A stretch of 64,000 bases of DNA. Source: Clostridia bacterium (lineage in GTDB: Bacteria > Bacillota > Clostridia > Oscillospirales > CAG-272). Positions 35,558 through 43,780 of the stretch are shown here, piece after piece. Under the pieces are notes generated by a model that saw only the letters and a list, made by a program, of their open reading frames with translations, did no database searches and was not told the DNA's origin. The translations under genes were made by a program, and so were the position numbers. Position 1 is the first letter of the stretch, and each line of letters begins with the position of its first letter. The DNA lies in assembly GCA_017411605.1 (NCBI GenBank), contig JAFQPR010000039.1, positions 16,498-80,497 on the forward strand. The letters are read 5' to 3'.

Positions 35558-36229
35558 CTATTCGCCCGAATAATTCTCTCGAAATCTCTTGAAATCTCGT
35601 TTTTTCTCTGGTTTTCTCTCAAAAAACACCTTTTTGTCATTTTTAACCGTTTTTATTAAAATGGCAGCAAATATAAAGTACAGCCAGTAACCTGCGTCAA
35701 GCATTTTCATAAAGTACAGGGCGATAATAGAAAAAAGCGATAGTAAAGCAAACGAAACGCCCCGGAGCAGGTGTATAGCGCGGTTACCGCATCCTAGCAT
35801 AAGGGCCGTGCACTCGATTATTCTGTAACCGTCATAGCTTTCGATAGGAAAAAGGTTTGAGATAGCGGTAAACAGATTGATTATTCCGAGATCCAAAAGG
35901 TAACTGCCGGACTTGCAAAAGGGAAGTAAAATAACAAATGCTATTATATTCCACAACGGTCCCGCCGCAGCAATCAGAATTTCTTCCTTGTATGATAAGT
36001 TCTTTTTTGATTTGAGTCTGAAGCCCGATACAGACGACTTAAGTACAAGTTTTTTTGTTACCGCGTAAGATGCGATAATATGACCGGACTCATGAATTAC
36101 GGCCGATATAAGAGTAATGATAGCGATATGCGGCAAATCGAATCCGAAAATAAGGAGTACCCAAAAAACAGTCGGAAGAATTTTGAGAATTATTTTTACC
36201 GTGCTAATAATTGGTTTGTTAATTTGCAT
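35558..36229 (-). CDS. M50-family site-2-type metalloprotease
   Basis: A 223-residue intramembrane zinc protease. The zinc motif VIHESGHIIA (HExxH) lies in the second helix region, and the third ligand motif is NLFPIESYDGYRI (N-x-P-x4-DG type) near residue 135. About five or six hydrophobic helices are visible, and the tail is basic. The small size and absence of PDZ or CBS domains recall SpoIVFB-like proteases, but no sporulation partner gene lies nearby. ATG 36229 is preferred (GAGGA upstream) over an in-frame GTG at 36262 without a Shine-Dalgarno sequence. Confidence 0.85.
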   Translation of the reverse strand: MQINKPIISTVKIILKILPTVFWVLLIFGFDLPHIAIITLISAVIHESGHIIASYAVTKKLVLKSSVSGFRLKSKKNLSYKEEILIAAAGPLWNIIAFVILLPFCKSGSYLLDLGIINLFTAISNLFPIESYDGYRIIECTALMLGCGNRAIHLLRGVSFALLSLFSIIALYFMKMLDAGYWLYFIFAAILIKTVKNDKKVFFERKPEKKRDFKRFRENYSGE

Positions 36230-36299
36230 AATTTTATTTTCCTCAAGATGTATATTTTCCACAAAAAACTTTTTTTTGGAAAAAATTAAGATTTAAAAC

Positions 36300-36328
36300 T
36301 TGTTTTTAAAATAAATATATGCTAATAT
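36300..36328 (+). promoter_or_regulatory. Probable promoter of the LRR lipoprotein gene
   Basis: TTGTTT and TAATAT with a 17-base spacer, about 110 bases before the ATG. The -35 box is weak. Confidence 0.45.
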
Positions 36329-36438
36329 AGTACTGTATAAGAATTTGGAAATTCATAAATTTTATATAATAAGATGATTTTGCAGTTCTTTTTTGACGGA
36401 TTCAAAATAAAAACAAATATCATATATGGAGGAAAAGA

Positions 36439-39426
36439 ATGAAAAGGAAGATTTTGCTTGCTTTGCTCGTAGTGATGACTCTTGTATGTGTTATTGCTCT
36501 TGCATCATGCGAAGGAATTATTATTCCCGGTGTAACCGAAGGTACAGGCAACAACACGGGAAATAATACCGGTAATAACACCGGAAACAATACCAATAAT
36601 AACACCGGCGGAGGAGTTACAACTTATTTGGTGAAATACTACTACGACGGTAAGGTTATCCATCAACAAAGCGTAAAGTCAGGTAACACTCTGACCTCTT
36701 TCCAGCTTGAGGAGAGAGATGGACTTGGAGTGAACGGTATGCTGTTTACTAACTTTTATGCTGACAGCGCGAAAACAAAAGAATTTGATTTCGATATGAA
36801 GATTACAAGGAACGTTAACGTTTACTGCCAGATTCTTCATACCGTATCGTATTATTTTGGTGATACTCTCGTAGCAGAGCATAAGGTTGATGCTCTTTCC
36901 GGCTATCTTACTCAGGCTCAGGCGGATGAGGTAGTTAATATGAGTAAAGTATACTTAGGTCTTTATACCGATAAGGAAAAGACTGTTGAATTTGATCCTG
37001 TCGCTAAGATATTGAGATCAATGAATGTTTACTGTAAGGACGTTCACGTTATTGACTACGTTTACATTGATACCTTGGGTACAGAGGTTAAAATTGAAGG
37101 TCTCAGACAGCGCGTTGATGCTGTAGACGGATTTACCGAAGCTCAGAAGCAAGAGGTATACGAGTATCTTTACAACGGCTTCAGCTTTGATTACTTCTGG
37201 AGCGATGCTAATCTTGCGGTTGCGTTTGATTTTGATAGCGTGCCGAAGAAGGATACTGTCGTTTATTGCGAAAGAGACGAGTACAAGGCAGGTAAGAACG
37301 TTAAATGGTCGTTTGACGGTAAAAATACTATTACCTTTACGGGAAGCGGCGATATGTATGATTACAAGTACAATACCGACGTTCCGTGGTATAACTATGG
37401 TGCGCTTATTGAAAATATAGTAATCGAAGAGGGAATTACCTCTGTTGCCGGTTGCGCATTCTATAAATTCAACAAGATCGGAAGCGTAACTCTCCCCGAT
37501 ACTATTAAGAGAATCAACAAGAATGCCTTCTACGAATCCTCAATAACCGATATCAACTTCCCGACGTCGCTTGAATCTATCGGAACGAGCGCATTTTCAA
37601 CCTGCGAGGGACTTGTTCATCTTGATTTCAATGAAGGTTTAAAGACTATAGAAGGCAATGCTTTTGCTGACTGCGTAGGTCTTACCACTGTTGTTCTCAC
37701 TCCTACGATCATGGGCTTCGGCGCATCCGCGTTTAAAAACTGTGTTAACATCGAGTCGGCTTATTATATCGGCACGGAAGCTCAGTTTGAGGAGATAGAT
37801 ATAAGCGTATCTAACTTCTGGATAGATCAGCTTGCTCATAAGTACTTCATCTCGCAGGAAAGACCCGAAAAGTCAGGTCCCTATTGGTACTACAATGATG
37901 AAGGCGAGATCTGCCAGTGGTATTACACTATCTGGTATTACGACAGTGTTGTCGCGAAGCTTCCTTTCACTGCTGATTATATTGACGTAGAGAACGGAAT
38001 TTCTCAGGCTAACATTGATTTTATGCATAATGACTCGGAAACAGAAGGAACAGGTCATAACGGCTATAAGTTCGTTGGATGGTATCTCAAGGATAGCGAT
38101 TATAAGAATCATTATGAATTCACCCTTGGAGAGAAATACAGCGAAAATATCAAGCTTATCGGCGATCGCGGAAATCTTTGCGGAGATAACGTTAAATGGT
38201 CATTTAATAAAACGTCCGGTACTCTTACCATAAGCAAGGTTGATAAAACACTTGATGACGGTGCAATGTGGAACTTCAAGTATTCCAACGATGCGCCTTG
38301 GTGGGCTAACTATCGTACAAGAATTGCTAAAATCGTTATCGAAGACGGTATTACTCATATAGGAAGCTTTGCTTTCTCGGAGATATATGACAATACGAAT
38401 ACCGCTTTCACCAATTTCAGCTACATAGATATTCCCGATACTGTTACAAGCATCCATGCTGACGCGTTCTACAGATGTCTTCGTCTTCTTTATATCTATT
38501 ATGAAGGAACAGCGGAAGACATTTACGGAACTGAAACCATAGCGCCTACCATTCAGGGCTTAAGCTCGCTTAACTGCTTAACAGCGGATGGAAACGTTGC
38601 AATTGTTTATGCTAACGCAACGAATGCCGACTTCGCAACTCTCGGCGCAGGCTCGTATTGGGCGCAGATGCATACCGGAGCTGCAACGAACGATGATATT
38701 CGCGTTGCATGGTCTTATGATGCGGAGAACGGTACTCTTATTGTCGGCGGCGGCGATGAAAAGCACATTATGATCAACTACGTAAGCCACAGTCAGACGC
38801 CTTGGTATTCCTACAGAGATAATGTAAACACCGTTATTATCAATAAGAATATCACAGTTGTCGGATACTGCAGCTTCGAGGGTATGGAAAGCGTAACCTC
38901 AATAGTGGCTTCTAATCTTATCACGAAGATAGCAGATACTGCATTCTCGGGAACGGGTTACTACAATTCGGAGCTTGCGAATAAGGGCGTTGTATTTATC
39001 TACACGGAGGGTGTGGAGGCGCTCAGATACAGTCATCTTATCAAGGTTGATCCCGCAAAGGCAGGAGAACTGTTCGTCATTCCCGCAAGAACTCTTTCTA
39101 TAGCTGACAATGCGTTTGCGGGTTGCTCGGGTATCAAGAAGCTTGTATTTACAAAGGATATCAAGACCAATGCGATCTATTCTACCGCACTGACGGGTCT
39201 TACGGGGCTTGAATCAATCTTCTTTGATGGCGATATTACCATATGGAGCAAGTATGATAATGTTTCCGGAAAGATACCCGAAACCGTTAAGGTTCATCAC
39301 TATTTCACAAACAAACCCAATGATGCTATGCTTGAGGCCTATGGACTCACTCTCGATCTTTGCTGGCATTGGAAGAATAATCAGGAAAACAGCGAGCCTG
39401 TTATCTGGGCAGACGAAGAGGCTTGA
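36439..39426 (+). CDS. Surface lipoprotein with BspA-type leucine-rich repeats
   Basis: A 995-residue lipoprotein. Signal peptide with lipobox ALASC (Cys24), then a low-complexity Asn-Thr-Gly spacer (about 36-60) encoded by near-identical 12-base repeats (36547-36609). It is followed by three related beta modules of the VKYYYDGKVIHQQSV type. From residue about 285 there are three copies of a (V)KWSF...TGSG...PWY module that leads into LRR_5 repeats such as IEEGITSVAGCAFYKF and LPDTIKRINKNAFYES. BspA-like LRR proteins usually bind host or bacterial surface molecules. The gene is monocistronic and GGAGG lies before the ATG. Confidence 0.85.
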   Translation: MKRKILLALLVVMTLVCVIALASCEGIIIPGVTEGTGNNTGNNTGNNTGNNTNNNTGGGVTTYLVKYYYDGKVIHQQSVKSGNTLTSFQLEERDGLGVNGMLFTNFYADSAKTKEFDFDMKITRNVNVYCQILHTVSYYFGDTLVAEHKVDALSGYLTQAQADEVVNMSKVYLGLYTDKEKTVEFDPVAKILRSMNVYCKDVHVIDYVYIDTLGTEVKIEGLRQRVDAVDGFTEAQKQEVYEYLYNGFSFDYFWSDANLAVAFDFDSVPKKDTVVYCERDEYKAGKNVKWSFDGKNTITFTGSGDMYDYKYNTDVPWYNYGALIENIVIEEGITSVAGCAFYKFNKIGSVTLPDTIKRINKNAFYESSITDINFPTSLESIGTSAFSTCEGLVHLDFNEGLKTIEGNAFADCVGLTTVVLTPTIMGFGASAFKNCVNIESAYYIGTEAQFEEIDISVSNFWIDQLAHKYFISQERPEKSGPYWYYNDEGEICQWYYTIWYYDSVVAKLPFTADYIDVENGISQANIDFMHNDSETEGTGHNGYKFVGWYLKDSDYKNHYEFTLGEKYSENIKLIGDRGNLCGDNVKWSFNKTSGTLTISKVDKTLDDGAMWNFKYSNDAPWWANYRTRIAKIVIEDGITHIGSFAFSEIYDNTNTAFTNFSYIDIPDTVTSIHADAFYRCLRLLYIYYEGTAEDIYGTETIAPTIQGLSSLNCLTADGNVAIVYANATNADFATLGAGSYWAQMHTGAATNDDIRVAWSYDAENGTLIVGGGDEKHIMINYVSHSQTPWYSYRDNVNTVIINKNITVVGYCSFEGMESVTSIVASNLITKIADTAFSGTGYYNSELANKGVVFIYTEGVEALRYSHLIKVDPAKAGELFVIPARTLSIADNAFAGCSGIKKLVFTKDIKTNAIYSTALTGLTGLESIFFDGDITIWSKYDNVSGKIPETVKVHHYFTNKPNDAMLEAYGLTLDLCWHWKNNQENSEPVIWADEEA
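36547..36609 (+). repeat. Short tandem repeat encoding (NNTG)n
   Basis: About five imperfect 12-base units (GGAAATAATACC, GGTAATAACACC and similar) that encode Asn-Asn-Thr-Gly in the spacer of the LRR lipoprotein. As the unit is a multiple of three, changes in copy number would change spacer length without a frameshift. Confidence 0.8.
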
Positions 39427-39472
39427 TTATCTCTCGCTAAAGGTTAGTGAAATTTAGCAATTAAATAATGCT

Positions 39473-39509
39473 GAGGCTAGCTCAAGTTGTAAAAAAATGA
39501 GCTAGCCTC
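39473..39509. terminator. Hairpin of dispersed repeat, copy B
   Basis: GAGGCTAGCT (39473-39482) pairs with AGCTAGCCTC (39500-39509), followed by TTTTG on the plus strand. Compared with copy A the fifth base pair is C-G instead of G-C, a compensatory change. The CAAGTTGT loop start is conserved. It probably terminates the LRR lipoprotein transcript. Confidence 0.7.
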
Positions 39510-39518
39510 TTTTGAATC

Positions 39519-39637
39519 GGGGGACAGGGGAAATTTAGAGCGAAAAACTTCGTTATTAAATTTTGCTCATTTACTTAAAATAAAGCTTTTTTCTTTATTT
39601 AAAGTCATTTTCGGTTGCGCCTAAATGCGCCGCCCCC
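39519..39637. repeat. Dispersed repeat with imperfect terminal inverted repeats, copy B
   Basis: Shorter copy of the element at 24881. The left end is GGGGGACAGGGGAAATTTAG and the right end, reverse-complemented, GGGGGCGGCGCATTTAGG. Bases 39604-39631 equal 25071-25098. The internal part is mostly different from copy A and about 107 bases shorter. Confidence 0.75.
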
Positions 39638-39677
39638 TTTTTATTCGGTTCTGTCTGAATATGCAGCATCAAAGTAT

Positions 39678-39736
39678 AAAATGCAGACTTATCAATGGGT
39701 GTACATATCCACCTCATATGAGTAAGTCTGCATTTT
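39678..39736 (-). terminator. Terminator of the proS / BirA-like unit
   Basis: AAAATGCAGACTTA (39678-39691) pairs perfectly with TAAGTCTGCATTTT (39723-39736). It lies directly after the stop of the minus-strand BirA-like gene. The 31-base loop itself contains a weak GGTGG/CCACC hairpin. Confidence 0.75.
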
Positions 39737-39739
39737 CAT

Positions 39740-40540
39740 TTATTTTGATGTAGATTTCAGCTTAATCTTATCGGGAATAATTATATTTCTGTTTCCGGAA
39801 ATATGCTTGATTGCTCCGTCTTTCGTTTCGACGATCAACCTTCCGTCAGCGCTCTCTACTCCGAGAATTTTGCATCTTTTTTTCTTGCCGTCTTCAATAT
39901 ATCTTGCTTTTACACCGCCGAGAATAAATTTGCGTTTGTAGTTTTCCATAAACTTTTCCGGTGTTTTGATCCTTTTCGGATAAAGAGCAAAGAATTTTGA
40001 AAGAATGTTTTTCGCAATGATAAGAGGAATCGATGTGTTTTCACTCTCGAAGACCTTTTTGATCATATCGGATAAACGCGGAGGAAAATATTCATCTGTA
40101 AGCTTGACTGTAAAGCTTATTATGATATATTCGTAAGCCATAAAGCTGTCAAGCTTACCTTCTGTAGCGATAGTTCCTATTCGCTCGCCCTCGCAGAAAA
40201 TATCACTTACCCAGCCTATGCCGAGAGTTTTATCCGTCTGCTCTTCAAGAGCAGTGACAAATGCCACGGCAGACATAGCGCCGAGAAATCCTGCCTGAGA
40301 AGGGAAGATAGAAGGTCTTAAGATGCAGGATAAATAAACTCCGTGCTCGGATGAGCCTTCGGTGAGCTTTTGACCGAGCGAATTGTACTCAGTCTGATTT
40401 TCGGAAAAGACGACGTAACCGTCTGCATAGCCGATACGCGCATACGAACGTGCTAACGAATGTGTAGACGGAATTGAGTCATGACACTCGAGATGAAGTA
40501 TTTTTCCGTCTTTTGTACGCATTATCACGTTTTTTGCCAT
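39740..40540 (-). CDS. Biotin/lipoate ligase-like protein with degenerate active site
   Basis: A 266-residue protein aligned with the catalytic domain of biotin protein ligase: DSIPSTHSLARSYA near residue 21, HGVYLSCILRP near 66, and a C-terminal domain with KILGVESADGRLIVETKDG. The key signatures are altered. The GRGRxGR biotin-binding loop reads NSLGQKLTEGSSE, the KWPND motif reads GWVSDIF, and the KxxGIL segment reads RIGTIATE. Both functional lysines are thus missing. It may be inactive, have another ligand, or act as a regulator. It is 46 bases downstream of proS on the same strand. No DNA-binding N-terminal domain is present. Confidence 0.7.
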   Translation of the reverse strand: MAKNVIMRTKDGKILHLECHDSIPSTHSLARSYARIGYADGYVVFSENQTEYNSLGQKLTEGSSEHGVYLSCILRPSIFPSQAGFLGAMSAVAFVTALEEQTDKTLGIGWVSDIFCEGERIGTIATEGKLDSFMAYEYIIISFTVKLTDEYFPPRLSDMIKKVFESENTSIPLIIAKNILSKFFALYPKRIKTPEKFMENYKRKFILGGVKARYIEDGKKKRCKILGVESADGRLIVETKDGAIKHISGNRNIIIPDKIKLKSTSK

Positions 40541-40586
40541 ACATCTTCTCCTTTCCGAAGTTATTTATCTGTTTTCCGTGCTCTGA

Positions 40587-42029
40587 TTAATATGCCTTGC
40601 CCCAGTAAACTAGTTTTTTAGCCGCTCTGCCGCAACATACGCATTTTTCTGCGATAGGCTCACTGTCGAAGGGCATACATCTTGAAGTAACGTCTGCTGT
40701 CTCTTTGAGCTTTTCCTCACACTCGCGATCTCCGCACCACATAGCCTTGATGTAACCGTTGTTCTCATTTGCTATCTTTGTAAGCTCGTCGAGATCGTAT
40801 GCATTGAACGTTCTGTTTTCTCTGTTAGCAAGGGCCTTTTCGTAAAGAGCCTTTATAAGAGCATCAAGTCCTGCATTTACCTCGTCAACAATATTGTCAA
40901 CGGAAACGAAGGATTTTTCACGATTGTCGCGTCTTACGATAACACACTTATTGTCAGCAATATCCCTCGGACCGATCTCAATACGGAGCGGTACACCCTT
41001 CATCTCATATTCGGAGAACTTCCATCCGGGGCTTTGGTCGGAATCGTCCATCTTAACTCTGATTCCGGCAGCTTTGAGTGTATCATATATCTTACCCGCA
41101 GCTTCAAGAACACCTTCCTTGTGCTGCTGAACGGGGATGATCACAACCTGGATAGGAGCAACGGCAGGGGGAAGAACAAGACCGGAGTCATCGCCGTGAG
41201 TCATAATGATACCGCCGATAATTCTTGTTGAAACACCCCAAGAGGTTTCGTGGCAATATTTTAGCGTATTATCGCTATCAAGGAACTGAATATCGAATGC
41301 TTCGGCAAATCCTGTACCGAAGTTATGCGAGGTGCCGCCCTGAAGAGCCTTACCGTCGTGCATAAGTGCCTCAACTGTGTAAGTAGCCTTAGCGCCTGCA
41401 AATTTTTCCTTTTCGGTTTTTTGACCGCGGATGACGGGCATTCCCAGATCCTTTTCGAAGAAGTTAGCATAGATATTCAGCATCTGAATAGTTCTTGCTT
41501 CTGCTTCTTCTGCGGTTCTGTGAACGGTATGACCTTCCTGCCAAAGGAATTCTCTTGAGCGAAGGAAGGGACGTGTGGTCTTTTCCCAACGAACTACAGA
41601 GCACCACTGATTATAATTCTTAGGTAGATCTCTGTATGATTTTACTACGTTGGCGAAATGCTCGCAGAAAAGAGTCTCGGAGGTGGGTCTGACGCAAAGA
41701 CGCTCGGCAAGTCTTTCACTTCCGCCGTGAGTTACCCATGCAACCTCGGGAGCAAATCCTTCGACGTGCTCTTTTTCCTTTGTGAGAAGGGATTCGGGAA
41801 TGAACATAGGCATATAAACGTTTTCAACGCCTGTTTCTTTAAACCTAGTGTCGAGTATTTTCTGTATGTTTTCCCAGATAGCATATCCGTAAGGGCGAAT
41901 GATCATGCATCCTTTAACGCTGGAATAGTCGATAAGGTCTGCCTTTTTGACTATATCCGTATACCATTTTGCAAAGTCTTCATCCATCGAGGTTATCTGC
42001 TCGACGAACTTCTTGTTATTGTTGGCCAT
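40587..42029 (-). CDS. proS: Proline--tRNA ligase (short, archaeal/eukaryal-like type)
   Basis: Class II synthetase charging tRNA-Pro, 480 residues. It has no bacterial-type editing insertion between motifs 2 and 3, so it is the type 3 form known from archaea, eukaryotes and some bacteria. Visible are [25 protein letters not shown], motif 2 [20 protein letters not shown] (split), and motif 3 with IEIGPRDI. The C-terminus holds a zinc-type cysteine group (CMPFDSE...CVCCGR) and ends in WGKAY. It has its own promoter at 42093. No T-box is seen in the leader of about 60 bases. Confidence 0.95.
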   Translation of the reverse strand: MANNNKKFVEQITSMDEDFAKWYTDIVKKADLIDYSSVKGCMIIRPYGYAIWENIQKILDTRFKETGVENVYMPMFIPESLLTKEKEHVEGFAPEVAWVTHGGSERLAERLCVRPTSETLFCEHFANVVKSYRDLPKNYNQWCSVVRWEKTTRPFLRSREFLWQEGHTVHRTAEEAEARTIQMLNIYANFFEKDLGMPVIRGQKTEKEKFAGAKATYTVEALMHDGKALQGGTSHNFGTGFAEAFDIQFLDSDNTLKYCHETSWGVSTRIIGGIIMTHGDDSGLVLPPAVAPIQVVIIPVQQHKEGVLEAAGKIYDTLKAAGIRVKMDDSDQSPGWKFSEYEMKGVPLRIEIGPRDIADNKCVIVRRDNREKSFVSVDNIVDEVNAGLDALIKALYEKALANRENRTFNAYDLDELTKIANENNGYIKAMWCGDRECEEKLKETADVTSRCMPFDSEPIAEKCVCCGRAAKKLVYWGKAY

Positions 42030-42092
42030 ATACTTTTAATATCCTTTCAAAGTATGTACGAAAAATTTAACGTGCATATAATTTTACATTAT

Positions 42093-42121
42093 ATTATATA
42101 ACACTATTTAAATTTTGTCAA
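42093..42121 (-). promoter_or_regulatory. Promoter of proS
   Basis: On the minus strand TTGACA (42121-42116), 17 bases, TATAAT (42098-42093). Confidence 0.75.
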
Positions 42122-42220
42122 GACAGCTATAAAAAAATAGCCAAAAGTGCTACATTTTCGGGACTTAAACCCGTAAAGTTGAAAGAAATGCATAATTTTG
42201 AATATTTTTTGTGAAAGGAC

Positions 42221-42249
42221 TTGCAAAAAACCATCGGATAAGGTATAAT
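42221..42249 (+). promoter_or_regulatory. Promoter of the aminotransferase gene
   Basis: TTGCAA (42221-42226), 17 bases, TATAAT (42244-42249), followed by a leader of about 60 bases. Confidence 0.75.
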
Positions 42250-42315
42250 AGAGAAGTATTTTGCAAGAAAAATGAATTTTTTTGTATAAGGAATTTCAAA
42301 AAGCAAGGAAAAAAT

Positions 42316-43593
42316 ATGAAAAATTATCACAAACTCAGCCGAAAGGAAGCAGAAGAGCTATATTCTGATCTTTTGGCTAAATACAACTCATATAAATCGA
42401 GAGGACTGTCGCTTGATCTGTCGCGAGGAAAACCAAATTCCGATCAGCTTGATATTTCCGACGGATTGCTTTCTATCGATATGAGCAGAGAACTTTCCAA
42501 GACGTTAGAAGGCTTCGACTGCCGCAACTACGGAATACTTGACGGTGTCCCCGAGGCGAAGCATCTTTTTGGTGACCTTTTAGGTCTTAATCCCGACAAC
42601 ATAATAGTTGCGGGAAATTCGTCATTGCAGCTTATGTACGATGCATTAATGAGAGCCATGGTGTTCGGTACGTGCGACTCGAAAACTCCGTGGTGCCGTG
42701 AGAACGGACTTAAATGGATATGCGTAGCTCCCGGCTACGACCGTCACTTCAAGATTACAGAGGATCTCGGCTTTGAGCTTCTGACGGTGAAGATGACTGA
42801 GAGCGGTCCGGATATGGATGAAGTTGAGCGTCTTGCGCTTGATCCTAAGGTAAAAGGAATATGGTGCGTCCCAAAATATTCAAATCCCACGGGAAATACC
42901 TATTCTGATGAAACCGTGAGACGTCTTGCATCAATGAAGTGCGGTGCTCACGATTTCAGAATTATGTGGGACAATGCTTATGCTATCCACGCGTTCGGCG
43001 ATAAGGATGACGAGCTTCTCGATATTTTTGCCGAAGCAGAAAAGTGCGGAAATCAGAACAGAGTGCTTTATTTCGCGTCAACCTCGAAGGTCACTCTTCC
43101 CGGAAGCGGTGTTGCGATCGTTGCGGCGAGTGACGATAATATTGCCGAGATCAAACGTCATATGGGAACGCAGACCATAGGATACGATAAGATCAATCAG
43201 CTTCGCCACGTTGAGTATTTCAAAAGCATCGAAAACGTTATGAAGCATATGAAAAAGCTTGGTGCTGCTATCAAGGTTAAGTTTGATATTACGCTTAATG
43301 CGTTGTCTATTCTTGACGGACTTGAAATAGCGAAGTGGACTAAGCCTTACGGCGGGTATTTTATTTCGCTCGATATCACCCTCGGCTCTGCGGCAAGAGT
43401 ATACGAGCTTATGAAGAATGCAGGAGTAACGCTCACGAAGGTAGGTGCAACTTATCCCTACGGAAAGGATCCCGAGGATAAGAACCTCAGAATCGCTCCT
43501 ACCTATCCTAAGGATACCGACCTCGCTCTTGCTTGCGAGATATTGACGCTTACCGTCAGGATGTCTGCTCTTGAGAAAATACTCAGCACTTAA
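42316..43593 (+). CDS. Class I/II aminotransferase (PF12897-like, probable aspartate aminotransferase)
   Basis: A 425-residue PLP-dependent enzyme. LDLSRGKPNSDQLDIS near the N-terminus, GNSSLQLMYDAL (PLP phosphate), WCVPKYSNPTGNTYSDET, IMWDNAYAIHAF and the Schiff-base segment FASTSKVTLPGSG are in the expected order, and the C-terminus carries RIAPTYP. This layout is that of the PF12897 group, which includes bacterial aspartate aminotransferases of the MocR-related subgroup. The frame is open from 42211, but ATG 42316 has AAGGA 6 bases before it and is downstream of the -10 box. A terminator follows at 43607. Confidence 0.88.
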   Translation: MKNYHKLSRKEAEELYSDLLAKYNSYKSRGLSLDLSRGKPNSDQLDISDGLLSIDMSRELSKTLEGFDCRNYGILDGVPEAKHLFGDLLGLNPDNIIVAGNSSLQLMYDALMRAMVFGTCDSKTPWCRENGLKWICVAPGYDRHFKITEDLGFELLTVKMTESGPDMDEVERLALDPKVKGIWCVPKYSNPTGNTYSDETVRRLASMKCGAHDFRIMWDNAYAIHAFGDKDDELLDIFAEAEKCGNQNRVLYFASTSKVTLPGSGVAIVAASDDNIAEIKRHMGTQTIGYDKINQLRHVEYFKSIENVMKHMKKLGAAIKVKFDITLNALSILDGLEIAKWTKPYGGYFISLDITLGSAARVYELMKNAGVTLTKVGATYPYGKDPEDKNLRIAPTYPKDTDLALACEILTLTVRMSALEKILST

Positions 43594-43606
43594 AATCCAA
43601 AATATT

Positions 43607-43648
43607 CCCCGAGCGGTAAAATTAACTTTTACTACTTGGGGTTTTTTA
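43607..43648 (+). terminator. Terminator after the aminotransferase gene
   Basis: CCCCGAGCGGTAAAA (43607-43621) pairs with TTTTACTACTTGGGG (43627-43641), using wobbles, and TTTTTTA follows. Confidence 0.75.
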
Positions 43649-43677
43649 TTGACAAAATGATAGAATAATGTTAAAAT
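43649..43677 (+). promoter_or_regulatory. Promoter of the membrane-protein / ligA operon
   Basis: TTGACA (43649-43654), 17-base spacer, TAAAAT (43672-43677). It begins inside the T-run of the preceding terminator. Confidence 0.75.
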
Positions 43678-43698
43678 ATTTATAGTAATCTTGGGAGG

Positions 43699-43780
43699 AT
43701 GCTATGCAAGACAAGATAAATTCGATACTAAAAAGGAGAATGCTATGCAAGACAAGATAAATTCAATACTAAAAAGGAGA
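43699..43780 (+). repeat. 41-bp tandem duplication of a translation-initiation region
   Basis: Bases 43699-43739 and 43740-43780 are identical except for one base (G43724 / A43765). Each unit contains ATGCT-ATG-CAAGACAAG and ends in AAAAAGGAGA, so each provides both a start codon and a ribosome binding site. The period of 41 is not a multiple of three, so the two ATGs are in different frames. Confidence 0.9.
43704..43760 (+). CDS. Short upstream ORF (18 codons) made by the duplication
   Basis: ATG 43704 follows GGGAGG at a good distance and encodes MQDKINSILKRRMLCKTR before TAA at 43758. It overlaps the start of the membrane protein at 43745 in another frame by 16 bases. It could couple or reduce translation of that gene. 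Peptide function is not implied. Confidence 0.45.
   Translation: MQDKINSILKRRMLCKTR

Noticed and set aside
38015-38233. Small frames inside the LRR lipoprotein gene and other long genes
   Set aside because: They are out-of-frame shadows without initiation signals.
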